From the NCBI RefSeq assembly GCF_014805685.1, contig NC_060885.1:16972632-17036631 (forward strand): a stretch of DNA of 64,000 nucleotides, written 5' to 3'. Positions 49,579 to 64,000 of this stretch are shown piece by piece; the stretch's first letter is position 1; every line of letters starts with the position of its first letter. Position numbers and translations under genes: made by a program. Source of the DNA: Silurus meridionalis (lineage: Eukaryota > Chordata > Actinopteri > Siluriformes > Siluridae). The notes beneath the pieces are model-generated. The model was given only the letters and a program-made list of their open reading frames with translations, searched no databases and had not been told where the DNA came from.

Positions 49579-49744
49579 GCTCATTCAGCAAGAAGTGCTA
49601 AGCCCAGCTCATTGATGTCAAGTGAGGAGGCCTGGGGTCCAGTGGGGTTTGAGGTTTTACTTTTCCAGTGAAAAGAGAGTGTAATAAATAATACAGTATA
49701 CAACTATAGTCATGCTGTTCAGACATAGTGGCATAGGGGGAAAA

Positions 49745-49888
49745 ACCACAATCTATATGTGATGATCACCGCAGCTAGCGATTGTGGTCGTAAAAAGTCG
49801 AATGGTCGTAAGTTGCATAGGTTGTAAGTCGACGACTACCTGTATTGTGTTGTGTTGTGTTTTTATACACTTTATGTAGTTAGTTAGT

Positions 49889-49957
<69 letters not shown>
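49745..49957. repeat. possible pogo-like transposon end plus (GATA)n
   Basis: 49766-49850 reads GTCGTAAAAAGTCGAATGGT, CGTAAGTTGCATAGG and AAGTCGACGACTACCTGTA, similar in style to terminal parts of pogo/Tigger-type elements; low confidence. It is followed by a clean GATA tetranucleotide array of about 17 units (49891-49957). Confidence 0.45.
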
Positions 49958-50035
49958 GCCAAGTACAGCAATCTATAATTTATTAATTCAATAAACAGAA
50001 CAAAATACAAACAACACATAACAAGAATATTCACT

Positions 50036-50041
50036 TTTATT
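50036..50041 (-). terminator. sar1a: candidate polyadenylation signal of sar1a
   Basis: TTTATT on plus (AATAAA on minus), about 800 nt after the sar1a stop codon. Other weaker signals lie closer. Confidence 0.3.
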
Positions 50042-50836
50042 TTTTGTCTGCGCCAAAATAAGCCTTGGAGAGTGTGCCATTAAGGTTTTCTAAGCCACAT
50101 TTAAAAAAGATGCAGTTCTATTTACAAATGTGAAAAGTGACTTAACGTGACTGTATTGTACGAGCGTGCTTTATCCAGAAGCTTGTTGTTGTGCATTTAC
50201 TCTTGCTCATTGTCGCATGTCAGATGTATTTGCAGCTCAAAAGTGCAGAAATAATTCATAAATTTTGAATGAGTGAATGAATTATTGTATATATTGCATC
50301 TACAACAGCGTCGCCTTTAAATTAAAGCACCAATCAGTTGTAGACCACACTACTCTCATAAAGGCACACTGGTGGTAATATTGTTTAAACATAAAAATAA
50401 TGAATATACAACCAACATGCATCTAATTATTGCACGTCTTATACTTGTTGGTTAGTTTCCACATCATGGCCGAAAATCACTTTTCTTATTTGATCAAACG
50501 TGCAATACATATTTAACTGAAAATGTATGTAACAGAAAGTGTATGTAATGTGGATAGACTCAACAAAATCTAATTATAATACTATTTATCCTAAAATACC
50601 CCCTGACTCAACATGTACCATACAGTTTGCTATCCTTATTGAATTTAAAAGAAAAAATTATGCAGTCTTGAGACTACACAAATATATTTCAGGAGCATAT
50701 TCTATTTTTGGCACAATTAAAAAATACTACATGAACAACTGTCAGTTTTCATTACATTTTAAATAGTTTACTCCTGAGTCAAATCTTCAATAAATAGGGT
50801 CAGGCATATTTGCAGAGGCTGTTGGGTCTTAATCAA

Positions 50837-50991
50837 TTAGTCAATGTATTGAGAAAGCCATCGGAAACCATCCCCGTATCCTTGTCGTTTTAACACGCTG
50901 CACATGAAAAGTTCCAGTGGCCTCATGTTCAGCTCCTTCAGTGACACATTGCCCTAAAGATAAACAATCAATTATTAGCAAAAAACATTTT

Positions 50992-51068
<77 letters not shown>

Positions 51069-53770
51069 AATTATGCAAATATAAAGCTAATTCTACACTG
51101 TACTGAGATATATTGTGATCAGAGTATTCCAGAATTGTACAAGCTTTAATGCAAAATATATAGTACCTCACAAAAGTGAGTACACCCTTCACATTTTAGC
51201 AACCATTTTATGATATACTTTCAAAGGAACAATACTATAGAAATGAAACTTATATTATTGTATGATATATTTTAAAGTAGTCAATGTGCAGCATGTTTAG
51301 CATTACAGATTTACTGTCCTTTTATTTATTTTTTTTCCTTTTTTTTTGTCAAAATAACTGGCAACATAAGTGAGTACACCCTAAGAACTAACAGCTCTAT
51401 GTTGTTTAACCATGCAAAGTCACATGTCCTATTCATCATGTTCATGTTTTTGTCTGTTTGACAGGACAATAGACATTTGTTTATCTTGTATTAGAGCAGG
51501 TAATATTTGGTGCTTTCAGTACAATTCTCTTACACTGACCACTGGTCAGGGCACCTAATGGCACCTCATGGCAAGATTTTTCTGAGGATTTGGTCATTAC
51601 AATTGTTGCTCTCCACAAAGATGGCCTTGGCTGTAAGAAGATCGGTAACACCTTAAAACAGAGGGTACCACTCGGAACTGGCCATAGAAGGGTCGATCAA
51701 AGAAGTTGAGCCCTCGTGCTGTGTATCAGGTGTAGAAGTTGGCTTAAAAAATCAGATGCATCAGCCTCTTCTCAAGCTGGTTCACAATAAAGTCCGCAAA
51801 TGTTTTGCTGAAGTCAACTTGTCCAAGAACATGGATTACTGGAGCCATGTCCTGTGGTCTAATCAGACTAAGATAAACTTGTTTGGCTCAGATGGTGTCC
51901 AGCATGTGTGGTGACACCCTGGTGAGGAGTATAAAGAAAATTGTGTCTTGCCTACAGTCAAGCATGGTGGTGGTAGCATCATGGTCTGGGAAGCTGCGGT
52001 TCATTGAGCGGAAACATGGATTCCAACATGAACTGTGACATTCTAAAGCGGAATATTATGCCCTCCCTTCAGAAATGGCAGTTTTCAAAAATAATAACAA
52101 CCCCAACACACCACCAAGATGAGGGTGAGGAATCTGAAGGTAAAGGTGATGGAGTGGCCAAGTATGTCTCAAGACCTGAACCCTATTGTGCACCTGTGGG
52201 GCAGTAGAGAACTGTCATATGTTTAACATCCAGCAGCTCTGCAATGTCATTATGGAGGAATGGAAGAAGATTTTAGCAACAACCTGTGCAGCTCTGGTGA
52301 ATTCCATGCTCAGGAGGGTTAAGTGCTAATTAACAATGGTGATCACACAAAATATTGACACTTTGGATACAGTCTTGACATGTTCACTTAGGGTGTACTT
52401 AATTTTGTTGCCAGTTATTTTGAAAATAATGGCTGCATGTTGAGTTATTTAAGGACAGATTAATATGTACTGCAATAAAAGCTGCTCATTTTCTACTCTA
52501 AAATATATCCAAGTTTCATTTCTATAGTATTGTTCCTTAAGAGTATATACTAAAATAGTTGCTGAAATGTGAGGGGTGTACTTAATTTTGTGAGATGCTG
52601 TATATAATTGTGGTAAAAGGCAGCTTCAAAGAATTTAGGCCGAATACATTTTTTAGATAAATTTAAAAAGCACATTGAGAAATATAAAAAAATAAATACA
52701 TAGATTAACCCTAAAGACCATGAATAAGCATATGTTTGTTACTAATTCATTTCCTACCTTTCCAGTAGTTTGTCCATGTAGGCCAAATGTTCCTCTCAAT
52801 GCATCTTCACTTATTGCCTCAGGTCGATCAATTTTATTTCCCAAAATAAGGATTGGCACATTGGATATGGTCTCATCAGTTAGCAGGGCCTAAAATACAG
52901 AACAAAAATTTTTAATAGTAATGATGGAGTTTCTATAGAAACTGTCTTTGTATAGAAAATAATTTTTTTATTATTATTATTATTATTATTGTTAATTTTC
53001 AACAATGAAACAACAACAATAATAATAAAAGCTTACATCTAGTTCAACTTTGGCCTCATTTAGACGTTCATGGTCAGCACAATCCACAAGATAGACTATT
53101 CCATTTATAGCTGGTAAGTAATTCTTCCAAACTCTTCTTGCTGCAGTTGAAGAACAGAAACATTATAAAGCTGTAAAACCGTTATTTTTGTATGTGCCTG
53201 CAACTGTAATGTGAACACTTACACTATAAATCATACTGTTTGATCATGATATAAATCATCAGATAGTTTGATAAATCACAATATTTACCTTGTGCATGTC
53301 CACCCAAGTCAAATGTAGTGAAAGTCATCCCAGCAATAGTCAACTCTTCTGAAGCTAAAAGAACGCCAAAACAAAAGCAAAATAAACCAAGATGATCAGG
53401 TTTAAAATTGAATGCTTACTTTCAAACCTTTTTCCACATTCTGCATGCAGTGTATCTATGCTGCCCAAATGAACAATGACTACTGACTTGGATGGAGTGT
53501 TGGCACATGCAGTCCGAGCCGATCATCCTTAAGCATGTGCAATAATGTTGTTTTTCCTGCATTGTCTAATCCAAGGAAAACCAGCTTTCCGGACTTTTTA
53601 TACAATCCTATAGAAAGAATGGGTGAAAACAATCAAGTATTATTAATACTCTTAATAGTTAAATTACATGAACAATACTTATGACAAAATGGTTTTATTT
53701 CTGATACGTTACCTAAAATTTTTAACACACTACTGAATCCTCTGTAGATCCAATCAAATATGAAAGACAT
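50837..53770 (-). CDS. sar1a: SAR1 small GTPase (COPII coat)
   Basis: Starts COPII vesicle budding at ER exit sites: GTP loading by Sec12 exposes an N-terminal amphipathic helix that binds membrane and recruits Sec23/24 (family knowledge). Coding exons on minus: 53713-53770, 53488-53607, 53289-53354, 53037-53140, 52758-52889, 50837-50953; 597 nt, 198 residues, the exact human length. The N-terminus [16 protein letters not shown] is the membrane helix. P-loop GLDNAGKTT, switch I PTLHPTSEEL, switch II DLGGHAQARRVW, base-binding NKID and the C-terminal RWLSQYID are all intact. Gln-to-Leu in RLGLHVP and Ala in GGHAQ differ from the human proteins as I remember them. [11 protein letters not shown] is SAR1B-like and LSQYID SAR1A-like, so the SAR1A name rests on synteny. 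The last intron (50954-52757) holds a Tc1 relic and an AT microsatellite. Confidence 0.94.
50999..51062. repeat. (AT)n microsatellite
   Basis: About 31 AT repeats in the last sar1a intron. Confidence 0.95.
51163..52603 (+). mobile_element. degraded Tc1-like transposon (~1.44 kb)
   Basis: Ends are inverted repeats of about 90 bp: left TAGTACCTCACAAAAGTGAG and right (reverse complement) TACAGCATCTCACAAAATTA. Both continue AGTACACCC, TCACATTT, AGCAACC or AGCAACT, GGAACAATACTATAGAAATG. Internal plus-strand text encodes decayed transposase ([16 protein letters not shown] near 51620; codons for SSMVWEAAV-like residues near 51975) with frame breaks. Length and layout are those of fish Tc1-like elements. 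Target TA is present at both borders. It sits inside the last sar1a intron in antisense orientation to the gene. Confidence 0.85.
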
Positions 53771-53991
53771 TCTGTAGCTGTCCTCTGAAGACAAAGAAAT
53801 AACAGAAACCGAACAGATATAATGAGACCAACTCATTAATAATTACTATCCCTGCATTTCAAGTACAACATCTTAAGGTTTACATTGTGGTGCAGTTCGA
53901 TGGACAAAAGCAGGCTAAAATGTGAGCAATGGCATGGATACACCCATGCATAGCTTCTTAAGAACATCTCATTACTATCTCATACCCCCCC

Positions 53992-54010
53992 AACACCACC
54001 ACCACCACCA

Positions 54011-54057
<47 letters not shown>
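53992..54057. repeat. (ACC)n(AC)n microsatellite
   Basis: Compound simple repeat upstream of the sar1a start codon, probably in its 5' intron. Confidence 0.95.
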
Positions 54058-54061
<4 letters not shown>

Positions 54062-54193
54062 GGCATTTCTTAATGCATTGTCTGATTTGCACAATTCCAC
54101 TGGATTTTTTACACCCTGTCCTACAGATGCAACACTATTTAGCAACCTACTATTTTTACGAAAGCGTTACAGATAGTTACCCGATACCATGAG

Positions 54194-54236
54194 CCAATGG
54201 CACACACACACACACACGTTTGATATATCAAATGTA

Positions 54237-54279
<43 letters not shown>

Positions 54280-54285
54280 CATTGG
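54194..54285. repeat. palindromic microsatellite: CCAATGG(CA)n ... (TG)nCCATTGG
   Basis: The left block CCAATGGC plus CA repeats and the right block TG repeats plus GCCATTGG are reverse complements around a palindromic core TTTGATATATCAAA (54218-54231). The right arm has more repeats (about 54240-54278). The whole can form a hairpin or cruciform. Confidence 0.8.
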
Positions 54286-54549
54286 TATATATATAATTTT
54301 TATTTTAAATAAATGTATGTTTACAAAGTTGCACTTTCTTTTGCCAAAAAAAAAATTTAAACGTGTTTCGTGTAAAATAAAACAGCAAAATGTCCTCATA
54401 AAATCTAAAATGTCGCATATACTTGTACTTATAGGGACACGGTAGGCCTCTTACAGGTCCCCACAAAGATATTGAAACCTGCAAGCCCACGCGGGCGCAC
54501 ATATACTGTACATACACACACGCGCGCACAAACGTCACTGAAATGGCAG

Positions 54550-54552
<3 letters not shown>

Positions 54553-54595
<43 letters not shown>
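54553..54595. repeat. (AC)n microsatellite
   Basis: About 21 AC repeats upstream of sar1a. Confidence 0.95.
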
Positions 54596-54596
<1 letters not shown>

Positions 54597-54990
54597 TACC
54601 ATGAAAACGATGCCTGATTCCCGAACTTTCTGTTTGCGTTTTGGACATGTGATAAACGCGACAAAGCGTCTTATTAATAAACCATAATTCTATAATAAAC
54701 TCAGGTTTTATTAATTGTAACGTGGCATTTACACTAGGATTTACAACGGGATGGAAACATTGTGGCCGTCGAAGCCCATACAAGTCGCCCTGAGTAGCCT
54801 ATATATAGAGAGAGCGAGAAAGGCCAAGCAGCAATACTAATCCTATTTATCCCTCTAATAAAGATTAAAAAAAAAATCATCATGAAGTCACATTAATATA
54901 GTTGTAAATGCATAAGGCCAGTATGAGGGTGTACCCAGTCTAATATGAAGTGCGATGGTATAGCAGAGTCCTGTTTCAGTATCAACGCAC

Positions 54991-55065
54991 CTCGAGTAGT
55001 CACTCCGTCAGCTCCAAGTCACTGAAACACACCTCAGCTTCCTCTCTGTTGTATCCACGACTTGA
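54991..55065 (-). other. sar1a: candidate non-coding first exon of sar1a
   Basis: On minus, ACTACTCGAG|GTGCGT is a plausible donor, and the coding exon has an acceptor (CTTCAG) just before its ATG. A non-coding first exon near 54991-55065 would put the promoter around 55.1 kb, about 1.2 kb upstream of the start codon. Inference from splice signals only. Confidence 0.3.
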
Positions 55066-55334
55066 TCGCAGTAGATGTCAAAACTGCTTGTAATCTACAT
55101 TGGCTAATATCTAAATAAATGCGTCAAGTAAACAAACAGACCGTACTGGAGTATGCACTTACTGAGTGTGCGCAGCGCCCTCGTGCGTGTGTGGTGAGAA
55201 AGAGTAATGTTAAACAGCAGCTGTGTGTGAAACAGGGGTGTAGCTAAGGGCTGGAAAATACCACCCAAGCATGTAGGAACTTGGACAAGCAGCTCTTCCT
55301 TCAAAGCAATGATGGATAAACAATACTGAGAAAA

Positions 55335-55475
55335 ATGTACAACTGAGCAGTTAAGGGTTAAGGTCCATGCTCAAGGGCCCAGCAGTGGCAGTATGGTGGT
55401 GCTGGGATTTGAACTTGTGACATTCCGATCCAGAGTCCAATACCTAACCATGAAGCTACCACCTTCCCATTAAAG
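55335..55475 (-). mobile_element. tRNA-derived SINE
   Basis: On minus, GGTAGCTTCATGGTTAGG resembles a Pol III A box and AGTTCAAATCCCAGC a B box, about 35 nt apart. The body has CAAGGGCCCAGCAGTGGCAG in plus orientation, a common fish SINE string. No intact tRNA cloverleaf was confirmed, so this is a retroposon rather than a tRNA gene. Confidence 0.6.
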
Positions 55476-55713
55476 TAAAATGGTGTAGATCAGTATTCTA
55501 CAACCACAGACATGTTCACTGGATCCTGCAACACCCCTGGTGTGAGCACCAACCTTTGATCATTAATACAGTATCAAAACGTTCATGTAGTACATTTGAT
55601 AAACAAAAATCACAGATGACACAGTGGCAGGAACAAGCAGAAAGACTTTATTGATGCAACTTTCAAGTTTGACCAGACTACTACTTTCCATAACAATCAC
55701 AGACTGTATGCAC

Positions 55714-55715
<2 letters not shown>

Positions 55716-55797
<82 letters not shown>
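55716..55797. repeat. (AT)n microsatellite
   Basis: About 40 AT repeats, just beyond the ppa1 polyadenylation signal. Confidence 0.95.
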
Positions 55798-55800
<3 letters not shown>

Positions 55801-55839
55801 ATGTGTTAACCCTGATATTTTTCAATCCATTTTAAATTA

Positions 55840-55845
55840 TTTATT
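55840..55845 (-). terminator. ppa1: candidate polyadenylation signal of ppa1
   Basis: TTTATT on plus (AATAAA on minus), about 70 nt after the ppa1 stop codon, giving a very short 3' UTR that ends before the AT microsatellite. Confidence 0.5.
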
Positions 55846-55913
55846 CTGTCTATGTGCACATACTCTAAATGGAGGAAATCAGACTGGTCCATCAAGATTG
55901 GGCTGTTTTCTCG

Positions 55914-61940
<6,027 letters not shown>

Positions 61941-62224
61941 GGCTGCCACCGGTACGCGTGAGGTGAGAATGCGACTCAATGACGTGGTACTCTGAAAGTT
62001 CAACAAAAAGCCTTCGTGTTGGAGGAGGAAGAGTCACAATTCAGAGCACATGATCCCTCCCTCACTTGCTCGAGCAGAGCAGGAAATACGGGTTATTTTT
62101 AGCTCAAGATTAAAATGACTCCTGATGTTAGAATGAACATAAACTGTTTCTGTATGATATAATCTACATAAATACTTTTACCGAAACAAAGACTTTATTT
62201 TAGGTATTTTTTATTTTTTTATTT

Positions 62225-62380
62225 AGAAGCATACTATATGACCACAAATTTGTGGACACCTAACAATCATACCCAAATGCACTTTTTGAACATCTCAGTC
62301 CAGATTGAATCCCCATTTGCTGGGAAGTTTTTTATCCACTTTTCTGAGAAGTCTTTCCACTACTTTTTTGGGTGTAAGTG
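62225..62380. repeat. transposon end fragment
   Basis: ATACTATATGACCACAAATT, TGTGGACACC and CTTTTTGAACATCTCAGTCC are similar in style to the Tc1-type small element at 32649. The other end was not found. Confidence 0.4.
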
Positions 62381-62465
62381 TAAGGAATAAACCACAGTTT
62401 CATTAATAAAGTCAGGTCTTTAAAAAATAAATAAAAAAAATAAAAAGGGATATCTGGGAAACTAA

Positions 62466-62720
62466 ATCTAGTCAAGTCAAGTTTATTTCAATAGCACTTT
62501 TCACAACAGACATTGTCTCAAAGCAGCTTGACAGAAATCAACAGTCAAGGTGAATGGTGTATATTTATCCCTGATGAGCAGTGGCGACTGTGGCAAGGAA
62601 AAACTCCCTTAAATGTTATGAGGAAGAAACCTTGAGAGGGAAACATCCTCATTTGGGTGACATCAAGAGTGTGATCATAAATCTTTCAACAATACAGAAC
62701 ACTGGAGAGTGAGAACTAAC
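62466..62720. mobile_element. fragment of the dispersed repeat also seen at 10117
   Basis: Shares AGACATTGTCTCAAAGCAGC, AGGAAGAAACCTTGAGAGGG and CATCCTCATTTGGGTGACAT with the element at 10117-11770; truncated. Confidence 0.6.
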
Positions 62721-62922
62721 ATGAGCACTGGAGTATAAGATTATCAGTAATGTTCTTTCTACAGTCTTATACAGTCGTTATGGTTATAAAACTAGGAGCA
62801 ACTGAGCAACTCATAAAATAGCTCAACATTTAAAATCATCACAGATCCAACACCAGCTAAATTAAATTATCCAAGTGATCCAAAATGGAGAATATTTGAC
62901 ATGATTTGAATATAATGTTCTA

Positions 62923-63052
62923 CCACACCATACCGCACACGGACACTTTACACCACACCATACCACACACGGACACTTTACACCACACCATACCGCACAC
63001 GGACACTTTACACCACACCATACCGCACACTGACACTTTACACCACACCATA
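62923..63052 (+). repeat. 30-bp minisatellite, about 4.3 copies
   Basis: Unit CACACCATACCGCACACGGA CACTTTACAC, nearly identical between copies (single-base changes such as CGCA/CACA and ACGG/ACTG). Confidence 0.92.
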
Positions 63053-63075
63053 AATATTTTTATTTTATTTATATC

Positions 63076-63079
63076 TATA

Positions 63080-63124
<45 letters not shown>

Positions 63125-63222
63125 TATATATATATTTTTTAATATATATAATAAGCATTTCACTGCATGTCGTACCCTGTATGTATGTGTATGTGACAAA
63201 TAAAATTTGATTTGATTTGATG
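63076..63222. repeat. AT repeat followed by a retroelement-like tail
   Basis: (AT)n at about 63079-63118, then GCATTTCACTGCATGTCGTA, and GTGACAAATAAAATTTGATT TGATTTGAT, a string I recognise as a common fish repeat tail; class uncertain. Confidence 0.45.
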
Positions 63223-63465
63223 TGTTTTAGCAGATGTTTGGATGATGACATTGGAAAGCACTGTCTTAAGTTCTTTGAGTGTATAGAGGTTTGCTGACTG
63301 TGATGGATATAATGTAGTTTACATGATTTTCATGCTCACTGATCTATTTGGAGCACTTGTACCCTGTATCATGTTTAAGGAGACTATAAACTCAGAAATG
63401 TTTTCGGATCAGATAAAGGTAAGTGTGTTGAATGTGTCGCAGTGTTGCAGTGATTCATCACTCTA

Positions 63466-63700
63466 ATGCGGAGGCACCCAAACTTTTTCCCTATGAAGGG
63501 CCAATAATCAAACTTGATTAAGGGCTGTTGGCCAGGGCACATGTTGCATAGAATTAAATACTTTGGGAAAGCTGCAGAATGTTTTATATCATAATGATAG
63601 TAAATAGTGTATTCTTTCAAAACAGCAGACGGTTTCTTCTTGTCTGTGTGCCACTGCTTGGATCTGTCCTTAATTAGATGTTTGTTGAGTGGCCCAAAGC
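63466..63700. mobile_element. hAT-like fragment
   Basis: GGAGGCACCCAAACTTTTTC and ATGAAGGGCCAATAATCAAA resemble hAT ends of the CAGGGGTGCCCAAACTTTTT type. Truncated, no ORF. Nothing is recognised in 63701-64000. Confidence 0.4.
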
Positions 63701-64000
63701 ATGTTGTACCTTCATTTATATTCTTTACATTTAAAGCTAAAAAATAATGGAAAATGTTAATGAAAATCTATCACTCTGGCATTTTCCCCCTTCTTTCCAC
63801 TTCTCATATATAACATTTCAGGCTATACTTTGGGATTATCTGCTCTAAAGGAACAAGTGAGACCAAACTGCGCCCACAGCAGGTTTTCCTTTCATTAATT
63901 CGAAATTGGTGCACAGAAAATGTTGTTAAATGTTGCTTAGACTTACCAAAGTCAAAGTTCTTCTACCATAACCTTAAGACTAATTCAAGCCTGTTTTATC

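Noticed and set aside
55335..55475. tRNA gene on minus
   Set aside because: A- and B-box-like strings are present, but the arms do not pair into a cloverleaf and the flanks match a SINE body.

Overview
This window looks like nuclear DNA from a bony fish. The six protein-coding genes are split into many short exons with GT/AG introns. The spacer DNA is AT-rich and full of simple repeats, Tc1-like transposons, MITEs, LINE tails and a tRNA-derived SINE. A dispersed repeat family (10.1 kb, 19.3 kb, 62.5 kb) is one I associate with catfish-like genomes; that lineage is a weak inference, while 'teleost' is fairly safe.

Layout: (1) 255-4077 (+) dnajb12, an ER-membrane J-protein whose first coding exon lies before the window. 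(2) 5754-6435 (-) ddit4 (REDD1/RTP801), a two-exon stress-induced mTORC1 inhibitor, tail-to-tail with dnajb12, with a clear TATA box and an upstream CpG-richer stretch. (3) 7.3-17.8 kb: repeat-rich intergenic DNA. (4) 17967-43187 (+) spock2 (testican-2), 11 coding exons giving 423 residues, with a 9-nt microexon, a GC-AG intron and a 9-kb first intron. (5) 46565-48892 (-) tysnd1, the peroxisomal processing protease, four exons, 525 residues, ending in SKL. (6) 50837-53770 (-) sar1a, the COPII GTPase, six coding exons, 198 residues. (7) 55914-61940 (-) ppa1, soluble inorganic pyrophosphatase, 11 exons, 290 residues. (8) 62-64 kb: repeats, no gene seen.

The genes do not form a pathway. They are a conserved synteny group: all six have human orthologues on 10q22, which decides the paralogue names (DNAJB12 not DNAJB14, DDIT4 not DDIT4L, SPOCK2 not SPOCK3, SAR1A not SAR1B, PPA1 not PPA2). 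Against the human arrangement as I remember it, the tysnd1-sar1a-ppa1 block is inverted relative to dnajb12-ddit4-spock2.

Exon borders were set by hand from splice signals, reading phase and remembered family sequence. Each gene closes to an uninterrupted frame. I see no CRISPR array, rRNA, operon or obviously new multi-gene system. The most unusual signals are a 39-bp hairpin in spock2 intron 3, the spock2 microexon and GC-AG intron, and a duplicated hypoxia-element-like module upstream of ddit4.
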